In this document: positions 55,028-63,844 of the stretch, in pieces | Layout: each line of letters opens with the position of its first letter | Numbering within the stretch: position 1 is the stretch's first letter | Source: Nocardia vermiculata NBRC 100427 | GTDB taxonomy: Bacteria; Actinomycetota; Actinomycetes; Mycobacteriales; Mycobacteriaceae | NCBI RefSeq assembly: GCF_001613265.1 | Contig: NZ_BDCA01000005.1 | Location: forward strand, 124,001 to 188,000 | Direction: 5' to 3' | Length of the DNA: 64,000 nucleotides | Made by a program: the position numbers and the translations under genes | Notes under the pieces: model-generated | What the model saw: the letters and a program-made list of their open reading frames with translations, nothing else | Told to the model about the DNA's origin: nothing | The model's database searches: none

Positions 55028-56218
55028 TCAGTTTCTCGGTCGGTATTCGCGGAGCAGGCCCCGGCTGATGATGGTCTTCTGGATCTCGCTGGTCCCTTCG
55101 CCGATCAACAGGAAAGGCGCTTCTCGCATCAGTCGTTCGATCTCGAATTCCTTCGAGTATCCGTAGCCGCCATGGATTCGGAACGATTCCTGGGTGACTT
55201 CGGCGCAGTATTCGCTGGCCAGTAGTTTTGCCATACCCGCGGTGATATCGTTGCGTTCGCCGGTGCTCTTCAGGCGTGCGGCGTTGACCATCATGAGATG
55301 CGCGGCTTCGATTTTGGATGCCATTTCTGCGAGCTTGAACGCGATGGCCTGGTGTTCGGCGATCGGTTTCCCGAAAGTCTTGCGTTGCTGCGCGTACTCG
55401 ATGGCCAGTTCGAACGCCCGGATGGCGACCCCGCAGGCACGCGCCGCGACATTGACGCGGCCGACCTCAACGCCGTCCATCATGAAGGCGAATCCGCGAT
55501 TCGGTGCTTCACCGAGGACCTGGGTGGCCGGGATCCGGAAACCATCGAAGACAGCTTCGGTTGTGTCGACGCCCTTGTATCCCATCTTCTCGATTTTCGC
55601 TGGAATTGTCAGGCCGGGCGCGACCTCGCCGAAGCCCTCCGGCTTCTCGACCAGGAAGGTCGTCAGCCCTCGGCTGGGCTTCACATCGTCCCCGCCGGTG
55701 CGCGCGAGCAGCGCGATGAGGTTGGACGAGGCGCCGTTGGTGAGCCACATCTTGGCGCCGTCGATGATGTAGTCGTTGCCGTCGGGCCGGGCGCGGGTTT
55801 TGATCGCCGCGACGTCGGAGCCCAGATCGGGTTCCGACATCGAGAACGAACCCCGGATCTCGCCGGTCGCCATCAGCGGCAGATACTTGTTCTTCTGTGC
55901 CGGGGTGCCGTACTGAGCGATCATGTGGGCGACGATGAAATGTGTGTTGATCACACCGGAGACACTCATCCAGCCGCGGGCGATCTCCTCGACGACAAGC
56001 GCGTAGGTGAGCAGTGACTCGCCCAGACCTCCGTACTCTTCGGGAATGGTCAGGCCGAACAGGCCCATTTTCTTCATGGTCTCGACGATCTCGGCGGGGT
56101 AGCGGTCGGCTCGTTCGAGCTCCGGTGCGTTGGGAATGATTTCCTTGTTCACGAAAGTGCGTACGGTGGCCAGAATCTCGGTCTGGACGTCGGACAGTCC
56201 CGCAGTCTGTGCAAGCAC
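55028..56218 (-). CDS. Acyl-CoA dehydrogenase
   Basis: A 396-residue FAD-dependent dehydrogenase: FSMSEPDLGSDVAAIKTRA, KMWLTNGASSNLIALLARTG, YAQQRKTFGKPIAEHQAIA, IHGGYGYSKEFEIERLMREA and the base Glu within IGEGTSEIQ. GTG 56218 follows GGAGGAAC. It introduces the alpha/beta double bond of a saturated acyl-CoA. It lies between the CoA transferase and the aldehyde dehydrogenase with short spacers, consistent with one operon. Confidence 0.92.
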   Translation of the reverse strand: MLAQTAGLSDVQTEILATVRTFVNKEIIPNAPELERADRYPAEIVETMKKMGLFGLTIPEEYGGLGESLLTYALVVEEIARGWMSVSGVINTHFIVAHMIAQYGTPAQKNKYLPLMATGEIRGSFSMSEPDLGSDVAAIKTRARPDGNDYIIDGAKMWLTNGASSNLIALLARTGGDDVKPSRGLTTFLVEKPEGFGEVAPGLTIPAKIEKMGYKGVDTTEAVFDGFRIPATQVLGEAPNRGFAFMMDGVEVGRVNVAARACGVAIRAFELAIEYAQQRKTFGKPIAEHQAIAFKLAEMASKIEAAHLMMVNAARLKSTGERNDITAGMAKLLASEYCAEVTQESFRIHGGYGYSKEFEIERLMREAPFLLIGEGTSEIQKTIISRGLLREYRPRN

Positions 56219-56243
56219 GATGTTCCTCCTTCGGGGGCCGGGT

Positions 56244-57701
56244 TCAACCGGCCTGTGCGGCGCCGGCGTAGATCGACTTGTACTCGAGGTAACCGTCCAG
56301 GGCTTCCGGCCCGAGTTCACGTCCGATGCCGCTGCTCTTCATGCCGCCGAAGGGAGCGCCGAGGTCTTGCATGTAGTAGTTCACGCCGATGGTGCCGGTG
56401 CGGACCTTGCGTGCCACGGCGATACCGCGGTCCTCGTCGGAGGTCCACACCGATCCGCCGAGGCCATACTCGCTGTCGTTGGCCAGCCGGACGGCGTCGT
56501 CGTCGGTGTCGTAGGGCGTGACGGTGATGACTGGTCCGAAGATTTCTTCCTGTGCGATGCGCTCCGAGTTGTCGACATCGGCGAAGACGGTCGGTTCGAC
56601 GAACCAGCCATCCGGCAGGCCGGCCGGGCGGGCGCCGCCGGCCACGAGCTTCGAGCCGGACTTCTTGCCCAGGTCGATGTAGCCGAGCACGCGCTCCAAC
56701 TGGGCTTCGCTGGCCATCGGTCCGCATGTCACCGCGGGGTCCAAAGGGTTGCCCAGCACCATATCGCGCGCGTACTGGGCAACAGCGTCGACGACTTCGG
56801 AGTAGCGGGAACGCGGCGCGAGCACGCGCGTCTGCGCAGTACATGTCTGCCCGTTGTTCTGGAATGTGGCGTCGCCCAGCCCGGCGACGAAGGTGGCGAG
56901 ATCGGCGTCGTCGAGCACGACGGCAGCGGACTTGCCGCCGAGTTCCAGGGTGCAGCGGCGGATCAGCCGGCCGCATTCGGCGCCGATGATCCGTCCGGCC
57001 GCGGTGGAACCGGTGAAGGCGATCTTGTCCACCAGCGGGTGCGACACCAGCGCCGCACCTGCCTCCCGCCCCGCCACCACGATGTTCAGCACGCCCGGCG
57101 GCAGACCCGCCTCGGCGGCGGCCTCGCCGAGAACGTAGCCGTCGAGCGCCGTTTCCGGAGCCGGTTTCAGCACGACCGTGCAGCCCGCGGCCAGCGCCGG
57201 AGCGATCTTCATCATCGCCAGGACCTGCGGATAGTTCCACGGTGTGATCGCCCCGACGACACCGACCGGTTCACGGCGCACGATGGTGGACCCAGCCTGG
57301 CTGGGCCGGGCCCGTTCCAAGGGTGTGGACTCGATGGTGTCGGCATACATCTGGAGCAGTCCCGCGGGCGCTGCACCGTTGAAGGCGTGGGACAGTGCGA
57401 TGGGCATGCCGTTCTCCCGGCTGACCAGGGCCGAGGTGTTATCGGCCCGGGCAGCCAGCGCTTCGGCGAACCGGCGCATGATGGTTGCTCGCTCGGCGGC
57501 TGTCGTGCTGCCCCACGGACCGTGCAGTGCTCGTTCGGCGGCACGGACGGCGACGTCGATATCGGCTGCCGACCCGAGGGCTGCCGTCCCCAATGGTTTT
57601 CCGGTCGCGGCTTCCAGGGATACCTGAGTATCGCCCGCCAGCGGTGTCACCCACTGTCCCTCGACGTAGAAGCGGGTGCGGTCGAGTTCGGTGCTGTCCA
57701 T
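56244..57701 (-). CDS. NAD(P)-dependent aldehyde dehydrogenase
   Basis: A 485-residue ALDH: VVGAITPWNYPQVLAMMKIA, VVLKPAPETALDGYV, FTGSTAAGRI, Glu253 in LELGGKS, catalytic Cys287 in NNGQTC, and the ending GMKSSGIGRELGPEALDGYL. ATG 57701 follows GAGGAGAGATATCC. It could oxidise the aldehyde freed by a retro-aldol step. Confidence 0.92.
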   Translation of the reverse strand: MDSTELDRTRFYVEGQWVTPLAGDTQVSLEAATGKPLGTAALGSAADIDVAVRAAERALHGPWGSTTAAERATIMRRFAEALAARADNTSALVSRENGMPIALSHAFNGAAPAGLLQMYADTIESTPLERARPSQAGSTIVRREPVGVVGAITPWNYPQVLAMMKIAPALAAGCTVVLKPAPETALDGYVLGEAAAEAGLPPGVLNIVVAGREAGAALVSHPLVDKIAFTGSTAAGRIIGAECGRLIRRCTLELGGKSAAVVLDDADLATFVAGLGDATFQNNGQTCTAQTRVLAPRSRYSEVVDAVAQYARDMVLGNPLDPAVTCGPMASEAQLERVLGYIDLGKKSGSKLVAGGARPAGLPDGWFVEPTVFADVDNSERIAQEEIFGPVITVTPYDTDDDAVRLANDSEYGLGGSVWTSDEDRGIAVARKVRTGTIGVNYYMQDLGAPFGGMKSSGIGRELGPEALDGYLEYKSIYAGAAQAG

Positions 57702-57865
57702 GGATATCTCTCCTCGAGTGATCGAATACTGGATGGTTGACGGGCCGGCACCCTATTTCGGCTGCGGCACTGTCGAATACCGGCTCGATGACTTGGTCGA
57801 TGGCCGGCGTGCCGGGCTGCGGCGCGACACTGGTGCGCGAGGAGCGCCGGGTCCGCCTGTCCGGG

Positions 57866-59260
57866 TCAGCAGCGCGGCGCGCACGGTGCGATCACTTTTC
57901 CGGGGTTGAGCATGCCGTGCGGGTCGAGGGCCTGTTTCACCGCTGTGTGCATGGCCAGAACCGGCTCGGTCAACTCCCGAGTCAGCCCGTTGCGTTTCAA
58001 CAGCCCGACACCGTGTTCGCCGGTGACCGTGCCGCCCAGCTCGATCGCGGAATCGAGTATGCGCTCGAAGGCATATTCGGCCCGTCGCCTCGCGTCAGCG
58101 TCGTCGGCAGGGACGATCAGTAGCGGGTGCAGATTCCCGTCACCGGCGTGGGCAACGTTGGCGATGGTGATTCGGTGCTGCTGCCCGATCGCCTCGATCC
58201 TGGTGAGCATCTCGGGAACGGAGGCACGGGGCACGCAGACGTCTTCGGTGAGGACGGGCCCGAGCCGCTCGAGGGCCGGGTACGCGAGCCGGCGGGCCGC
58301 GAACAGCGCTTCGGCCTCCTGGGGGTCGGACGAGATCGCCGCCCAGCTCGCACCCGACTCGGTGAAGCAGGCCAGAATTGCCGCGGCTTCCTCTTCGCCG
58401 CCGGCCCCCGGCGTATCGGTGCGCGCGAGCAGTACGGCATCCGCTTCGTCGGACAGCCCCATGTTTTTCCATGCGTCGACGGCGAGAAGGGTGTGGCGGT
58501 CGATGAGTTCGAGTGCCGACGGTATGAGACCCGCCGTCCCGACCGCCGCAACTGCGTGCCCGGCGGCGGCAAGTGAGTCGAAGTAGCCGGCGATCGTACG
58601 TTCCGGCGGACGTGCCGGGCGGAGACGTACCGTTACCTCGGAGATGATGCCGAGTGTTCCCTCGGAACCGACCATCAGACCCGCCAGGTCATAACCCGCG
58701 ACTCCTTTGGCGGTGCGGCGGCCGAGCCGCACCAGCTCCCCGCGACCGGTGACCACCTGCATGCCGAGTACGTAATCGCGGGTGACGCCGTACTTCACGC
58801 AGCAGAGACCGCCGGCGTTCGTTGCGACATTCCCGCCGATCGTCGACCACTGGGCGCTCGCCGGGTCCGGCGGGTACCACAGGCCGTGGTCGGCACAGGC
58901 CTTCCGGAGATCGTCGTTCGCCACACCGGGCTCGACGACGGCGAGTTGTTCGGTCGTGTCGATCTCCTTGATCGTTGTCATCTGTTCGGTGCACAGCACG
59001 ACGGCGCCGTCGACCGAGTTGGCGCCGCCGGACAGCCCGGTTCCCGCGCCGCGGGCCACCACCGGTGCGCGGTGTTCCAGGCAGATGCGAACGATCTGCT
59101 GAATCTCTTCCGCGCTTCGCGGCCGCACGACGGCCACCGGCCGGCGGTGCGGGGCCCACACGGCTTCGTCGTGTGCGTAGCTGTCGAGAATGGCAGGGTC
59201 GTCGATGGTCCGGCCGGGTGGAAGCGCGCGGCGCAGGTCCTCGACCACAGCGGTATTCAT
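57866..59260 (-). CDS. FAD-linked oxidase, GlcD/D-lactate dehydrogenase type
   Basis: A 464-residue flavoprotein with the FAD_binding_4 loop VARGAGTGLSGGANS, GNVATNAGGLCCVKYGVTRD, a C-terminal FAD-oxidase domain with HAGDGNLHPLL and TGEHGVGLLKR. It oxidises 2-hydroxy acids to 2-oxo acids in relatives (glycolate, D-lactate, D-2-hydroxyglutarate). ATG 59260 overlaps the DUF35 stop (ATGA) with AGGGA 9 bases upstream. Its 2-oxoacid product could feed the neighbouring oxidoreductase. Confidence 0.88.
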   Translation of the reverse strand: MNTAVVEDLRRALPPGRTIDDPAILDSYAHDEAVWAPHRRPVAVVRPRSAEEIQQIVRICLEHRAPVVARGAGTGLSGGANSVDGAVVLCTEQMTTIKEIDTTEQLAVVEPGVANDDLRKACADHGLWYPPDPASAQWSTIGGNVATNAGGLCCVKYGVTRDYVLGMQVVTGRGELVRLGRRTAKGVAGYDLAGLMVGSEGTLGIISEVTVRLRPARPPERTIAGYFDSLAAAGHAVAAVGTAGLIPSALELIDRHTLLAVDAWKNMGLSDEADAVLLARTDTPGAGGEEEAAAILACFTESGASWAAISSDPQEAEALFAARRLAYPALERLGPVLTEDVCVPRASVPEMLTRIEAIGQQHRITIANVAHAGDGNLHPLLIVPADDADARRRAEYAFERILDSAIELGGTVTGEHGVGLLKRNGLTRELTEPVLAMHTAVKQALDPHGMLNPGKVIAPCAPRC

Positions 59261-59667
59261 CGCGAACATTCCCTGACCACCGGGCCGAACTCCGGCAGGG
59301 GCGTGTGCTCGTCCACCGTCCGGAACGACACCGAAACCGGCTCGCCGATGACCGGTTCCGCATCGCCGGCCCATGTCGTCGTGATGTTGGGGCCGCTGTC
59401 GAGCCGGACCTGGACCACGATGTAGGGCACCTCGTCTCCGGCGAAATACTGTTTGTGGAACCGGACCCAGCTGTTGACACGACCGGTTCCCGGATCGGTG
59501 TCCCAGCCGATATCGCTGGTGAAGTCGTGGGGACATACGGGCCCGGGTGGCCAGAATCGCCGATCGCAGGTGCGGCATCGGGGGATGCGCAGCAGGGAAT
59601 TCGCCGCCCCGTCGAGGTGCTCGATGTCCTCGGGGTAGCGGAGGGGAAGTGGGCGTCGGTCCGACAC
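59257..59667 (-). CDS. Zinc-ribbon/OB-fold (DUF35) protein, second pair
   Basis: A 136-residue DUF35 protein. The zinc ribbon is CRTCDRRFWPPGPVCPHDF; the fourth ligand is His/Asp-like instead of Cys. The OB fold has WVRFHKQYFAGDEVPYIVVQ VRLDSGP. GTG 59667 starts it, eight bases after the thiolase-fold stop. Partner of the thiolase-fold protein upstream. Confidence 0.87.
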   Translation of the reverse strand: MSDRRPLPLRYPEDIEHLDGAANSLLRIPRCRTCDRRFWPPGPVCPHDFTSDIGWDTDPGTGRVNSWVRFHKQYFAGDEVPYIVVQVRLDSGPNITTTWAGDAEPVIGEPVSVSFRTVDEHTPLPEFGPVVRECSR

Positions 59668-59674
59668 TGTCTGA

Positions 59675-60847
59675 TCACCTGTCCTTTGTGAAAATGAGCG
59701 AATCTCCGAAAGGAGTGGCCCACTGGACGGTTTCGCAGCCGGTCACTTGCCGGGGCCCGGCCTGACCGCGAAGCTGGCGGGCCGCCTCGACCATGTGACC
59801 CCATCCGCAGATATGTGCTTCGGACAGCAGACCCCCGGCGGTATTGGCCGGAAGCTCACCGCCGAGTTCGATCCGGCCGTTCTGCAGCCAGTCGAGGGCC
59901 TGTCCTTCTCCGGCGAATCCGAAGCGCTCGAGGACGAACACCAGATTGGGTGAGAAGGCGTCGTACAGCTGCAGCGAGTCGATATCGGCCGGCCCCGTCA
60001 GCCCCGCCTGGGTGTAGACGGTATTGCGCTCGATGCGCCGGGTGTCGCTCTGCGAGAAGACCCCGAGTCCGGGTGGGGCGAAGATGAATTCGTTGCGACC
60101 GGCGTGCAGTCCTTGCATTCCGGCCACGACCACGGCGGGCCGGCGCAGGTCGCGGGCACGTTCGACGGTGGTGACGAGCAGACATCCGCCGCCGTCGCTG
60201 AGCAGGGCGAAGTCCGGCCGGCGCAACGGTTCGACGACGAAGGGCTGGTGTCGGTAGTCGTCGGTTTCCAGGGCATCGGTCATCTGCGCGGCCGGGTTCA
60301 GCCGGGCGTGCTTGCGGAAGGCGATCGGCACCGCGGCGATGAGCTCCGGGTCGTAGCCGTATCGGGCGCAATAGCGTTGGAAGGCCATCGCTGCCCCGGC
60401 GCCGGGTGCCGTCATACCGTAGTGCGGCAGTTCCCCGTGCGACCCGCCGCCTTGGCGCATACCTTCGAGATCTCCGGCGCCACCGACCGTGCCGAGTCCG
60501 GAGAAAGATACGCCCGCCACGCATGCCGCGATATCGGACATTCCGAGGGCAACCGATTGCACCGCCGCTTGCAGAGCCGGTCCGACGAAGCGTCCGTGGG
60601 TCCATGTCTGCACCGCTGCTCGGATTCCGAGCCCGAACGCTTCGGCCATCCGGTCGTAGTCGACGGCTAGTGGATAGCCGACATTGGTGAACAGCCCGTC
60701 GACTTCGTGTACACGCAGGCCGGCATCATCGAGTGCCAGCCGTAACGCTTCGGCGGCGAAATCCAGTGCGGTGCGGGGGGAGCGCCGGGAGACTTCGGTC
60801 ATCCCGATCCCGACTATGGCTACCTGTCGGAGCGGACCGAGTGGCAC
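59675..60847 (-). CDS. Thiolase-fold protein lacking the nucleophilic Cys, second copy
   Basis: A 390-residue thiolase-superfamily protein related to the one at 44707: same LYDAFSPNLVFVLERFGF block and GGELPANTAGGLLSEAHICG end. The Cys position reads THGRFVGPALQAA, so no acyl-enzyme Cys is present. GTG 60847 follows AAGGAACTTCCGCT. With the adjacent DUF35 gene it is best read as an Ltp2-like C-C lyase subunit. Confidence 0.82.
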   Translation of the reverse strand: MPLGPLRQVAIVGIGMTEVSRRSPRTALDFAAEALRLALDDAGLRVHEVDGLFTNVGYPLAVDYDRMAEAFGLGIRAAVQTWTHGRFVGPALQAAVQSVALGMSDIAACVAGVSFSGLGTVGGAGDLEGMRQGGGSHGELPHYGMTAPGAGAAMAFQRYCARYGYDPELIAAVPIAFRKHARLNPAAQMTDALETDDYRHQPFVVEPLRRPDFALLSDGGGCLLVTTVERARDLRRPAVVVAGMQGLHAGRNEFIFAPPGLGVFSQSDTRRIERNTVYTQAGLTGPADIDSLQLYDAFSPNLVFVLERFGFAGEGQALDWLQNGRIELGGELPANTAGGLLSEAHICGWGHMVEAARQLRGQAGPRQVTGCETVQWATPFGDSLIFTKDR

Positions 60848-60878
60848 AGCGGAAGTTCCTTTCCTCGTTGAAGGCGGA

Positions 60879-61847
60879 TCAGATGATGGCGTGGGCGTTC
60901 GCGGGGCTGCCTACTCCGCGTGGCAAGGGAAGGACTCCGGATACCAGCAGGAATTCGTAGTGACCGCGGTCGACGCATGCGGCAGCGAGCCTTTCGAGAG
61001 CCCACAACTCGCCCAGCGGCATGCCCTGTAGTGCGATCAGGCGGCGGTGCAGGAATCCCTTCCGGCGGTCGATCGGGAAGACTTCCACGCCGACGTTGTC
61101 GGCAGCCACCGCCGCGAATTCGTTGTCCCAGAGATAGCCGGCCATCTGTTTCGATGAATCCAGCCCCGGGCAGGCGAACCCGGCACCGATCGTGTCCCGC
61201 ATACGGAGCCGGTGCTGTAGTGGGCGCGTGCGGTACCACTCCGTCCAACCCGTGCGAATCACGAGTATGTCGCCCGACTCGAAGGTTGTTCCCTGGGCAG
61301 CCGCCGCCGCGTCGAGCATGGCTGCGGTGATCACGACCGGTTCGTCCGGGGCCATCGGGGTTCCCATGTCGGCGAGGTAGCGGGCGATATCGACCAGAAC
61401 TCCGCGCCCGCCGAACCCATGGGCTGCCCAGTGATCGACTCCGAGGGTGTCGGTGGTCGCGAGGTCGGACTCCTGCCGACCACCCCAGTAGCCGTTGCGT
61501 CCGGCACGGATATGCCTGAGCCCGTCCCATTGGGAGGAGCCCTGCAGATAGAAGTGGTCGAGCCGGTCGTCGTGCCCGGCTGCGGTGTCTTCGACGATAT
61601 GGTCGTAGGGAGCGCGTTCGCCGAACAAGCCCGGATTCGGCTCGTCCAACGGCAGGCACAGCGAGATCATCTCGCCGGTCCGGATGGTGCGGGCTGCGGC
61701 GAGCCGCTGCCGGGGTCCGATGAGGTTGAGCGTGCCGATTTCGTCGTGGCGGCCCCATACATCCCAGCCGTGATGTTCGTCGCGGTCCGGCAGTACCGGA
61801 AGCTCGGCGAAGCGCGGCGTGCGCCGGATTGTTTCGGCGGTGCTCAT
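60879..61847 (-). CDS. Cyclase family (PF04199) hydrolase
   Basis: A 322-residue cyclase-family protein: DEHHGWDVWGRHDEIGTLNL, GSSQWDGLRH and GFGGRGVLVDIARYL, with GDILVIRTGWTEWY. The usual metal motif HxGTHxD of kynurenine formamidase relatives is here QGSSQWDG, as in a separate subfamily whose substrates are unknown. ATG 61847 overlaps the ligase stop (ATGA). Hydrolysis of a cyclic or acylated intermediate is possible. Confidence 0.85.
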   Translation of the reverse strand: MSTAETIRRTPRFAELPVLPDRDEHHGWDVWGRHDEIGTLNLIGPRQRLAAARTIRTGEMISLCLPLDEPNPGLFGERAPYDHIVEDTAAGHDDRLDHFYLQGSSQWDGLRHIRAGRNGYWGGRQESDLATTDTLGVDHWAAHGFGGRGVLVDIARYLADMGTPMAPDEPVVITAAMLDAAAAAQGTTFESGDILVIRTGWTEWYRTRPLQHRLRMRDTIGAGFACPGLDSSKQMAGYLWDNEFAAVAADNVGVEVFPIDRRKGFLHRRLIALQGMPLGELWALERLAAACVDRGHYEFLLVSGVLPLPRGVGSPANAHAII

Positions 61848-63427
61848 CGCACGCCCTCGGTGAGCATGTCGCGCAGTTTCAGCTTGCTCACCTTGCCGGT
61901 GGCAGTCTGCGGTACCGCCGCCGACTCCATCACGACGAAACGGCCGGGCACCTTATAACTGGCGGCACGAGCGCGGATGTACTCGGTCAGCGTGCGGGCA
62001 AGCGCTTCGTGGTCGCCGACAGCGACGGCCGGCACCACAACGCAGGCCATCTCCTGGTCACCTTCCGGGGTCTCCAACCCGAATACGTACGTTTGGTCCA
62101 CCGAGCTGTGGCCGGATATGATCTCCTCCACTTCGAGCGGCGCCACGTTGATCCCTTTGATCTTGAGCATTTCCTTCCAGCGCCCGCCGAAGGACAATCT
62201 TCCGTCGGCGTCCAGCACACCGAGATCACCGGTGCGGAACCAGTCGTCCGCGGTCCGTGTACCGGCGTTGATCTCGGTGCCGCCCAGATAGCCGGGTATG
62301 ACACAACCGCGGATCTCGATCTCGCCCACGGATCCGGGCGGGCACGGAGCGCCTGTGGAGTCGGTGATCCGAATTTCCTGGGTGGGAAGGCATATCCCCT
62401 GCGTATTGAGCTTGATCGTGAGGTCGTCGTGAGCGTCGGACATGGTGACGAAGCCGTATGACTCGGTCAGCCCGTAGGCACTGCACGCTTCGGTTATGTC
62501 GAGGCCTTCGATCGCCAGTCGCTTGTCCTCGGCATTGAATCCGACTGGTCCCGTCCGCAGCGACGAGATGTCCCGTCGTCCGAAACTCGGCGCAGCCAGC
62601 AGGGCGCGCACGGCGGTGGCCAGGCCGTAGAACACAGTGCAGCGCTCGGCCTCGATGAATTCCAGGGCCGCATCGCCTTCGACCTTCTCCTGGATACAGA
62701 GGGTGATCCCGTGGGCCAGTGCGACGGGAAGGGCGTTGCACGCGCCGTACCCGAAGAACAACGGCATCGCGAACCACAGGCGATCACCGGGGACCACATG
62801 CATGCGATCACCCATCGCGCGACCATTGCGCAGTAGTTTGCCGTGTTCGAGGGGAACCGGTTTCGGAAGTGCTGTGCTGCCGCTGGTGTAGAGAATCATT
62901 GCCGGATCTGACGGTCCACACGTCTGTGGTGGGCAAGGTCCGCGCTGTGCAGCGGGCGGAAAGGGTTCGGCGGCCGGCCACAGTAATGCCCCCAGGTACT
63001 GCTCTCCGCGTGTGGCGGATGTGTATGTTCCGGGATATCCGGCGGCGGCGAGTTCGGCGGGGATGTCCTTGCCGAAGACGAGATCCTCGGTCACGATCAA
63101 CCGCAGATCCGCGGAGGCGATCAGATGCGCCAGTTCGTTGGAGCGATACCAGGTGTTGATCGGAACGGCAGTCAGTCCCGCGCGCTGGGCGCCCAGCACA
63201 GCGACGAGCCAGCGCAGGCCGTTCGGCAGCAGTACTCCCACCCGGTCACCGGGACGCAGGCCGGCCGCGGCCAGCGATCCGGCGAAATCTTTACAGCGGG
63301 AATTTAATTCGGCAAAGGTAAGTCGTCCTTCCGGTGCCACCACGGCTTCCGTATCGGCGAATGATTCGGCCAGCGCGGCCATTGCCTCGGGGAAGGTCTC
63401 GGGCCGACCCCTCTGGATCTCGTTCAC
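61844..63427 (-). CDS. AMP-forming acyl-CoA ligase of the catabolic cluster
   Basis: A 527-residue ANL ligase: ILYTSGSTALPKPV P-loop, AYGLTESYGFVTM, WFRTGDLGVLDADGRLSFGG and QTATGKVSKLKLRDML. GTG 63427 (VNEIQRGRPETFPEAMAALA) with AGGACC upstream is chosen; codons before it cross the promoter. First gene of the minus-strand cluster, so CoA activation of the substrate is its probable job. Confidence 0.9.
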   Translation of the reverse strand: MNEIQRGRPETFPEAMAALAESFADTEAVVAPEGRLTFAELNSRCKDFAGSLAAAGLRPGDRVGVLLPNGLRWLVAVLGAQRAGLTAVPINTWYRSNELAHLIASADLRLIVTEDLVFGKDIPAELAAAGYPGTYTSATRGEQYLGALLWPAAEPFPPAAQRGPCPPQTCGPSDPAMILYTSGSTALPKPVPLEHGKLLRNGRAMGDRMHVVPGDRLWFAMPLFFGYGACNALPVALAHGITLCIQEKVEGDAALEFIEAERCTVFYGLATAVRALLAAPSFGRRDISSLRTGPVGFNAEDKRLAIEGLDITEACSAYGLTESYGFVTMSDAHDDLTIKLNTQGICLPTQEIRITDSTGAPCPPGSVGEIEIRGCVIPGYLGGTEINAGTRTADDWFRTGDLGVLDADGRLSFGGRWKEMLKIKGINVAPLEVEEIISGHSSVDQTYVFGLETPEGDQEMACVVVPAVAVGDHEALARTLTEYIRARAASYKVPGRFVVMESAAVPQTATGKVSKLKLRDMLTEGVR

Positions 63428-63844
63428 TTGACTGGTCCTGTCTTCCGGATTGGTCCACATCGGTGGGCATGCCACCGGTCGGAGAGGCGGTTCGTCATCG
63501 GATCGATGGCACCGCGCGGAGATCGGCGTAAGCGCGCAACAGGAACCCGGCTTCGAAAGGCCGGTCCGTCGACGGTTTTCGCCTATTCACCATCTGTGGG
63601 GACGTTACGCGCAACATGATGGTGAGTCAAGCAACACTATGTCGAGTAAATTTCGAGTGGTCGCTTCCGTGGACAGGCGCCGATAACCGGCACGCCGCCG
63701 GGGGCGGCGTGCCGGTCTCTGTGGCGACGGGAGGGAGGTTGATCGCCGTGTAGGTGAACTCGGCTCCGGTTCTCGACTGCGCGAAAGTGGGGCGACTCGT
63801 CGAGCGTGTGTATTCGTAGACCGAAGAGCCCGGGCGGGCAGCGG
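63428..63844. other. Intergenic region upstream of the catabolic cluster
   Basis: About 417 bases with no gene supported. It must hold the ligase-operon promoter. GCAACA occurs twice (near 63611 and 63631) in a more AT-rich stretch. The terminator of the upstream minus-strand gene lies at 63686-63716. Confidence 0.4.
63686..63716. terminator. Terminator between the partial gene and the ligase operon
   Basis: A 14-bp perfect stem, ACCGGCACGCCGCC (63686-63699) with GGCGGCGTGCCGGT (63703-63716), with a GGG loop. Confidence 0.8.

Noticed and set aside
56130..57740. 536-codon plus-strand frame over the aldehyde dehydrogenase
   Set aside because: Antisense shadow; the ALDH has its catalytic Glu and Cys and a good ribosome site.
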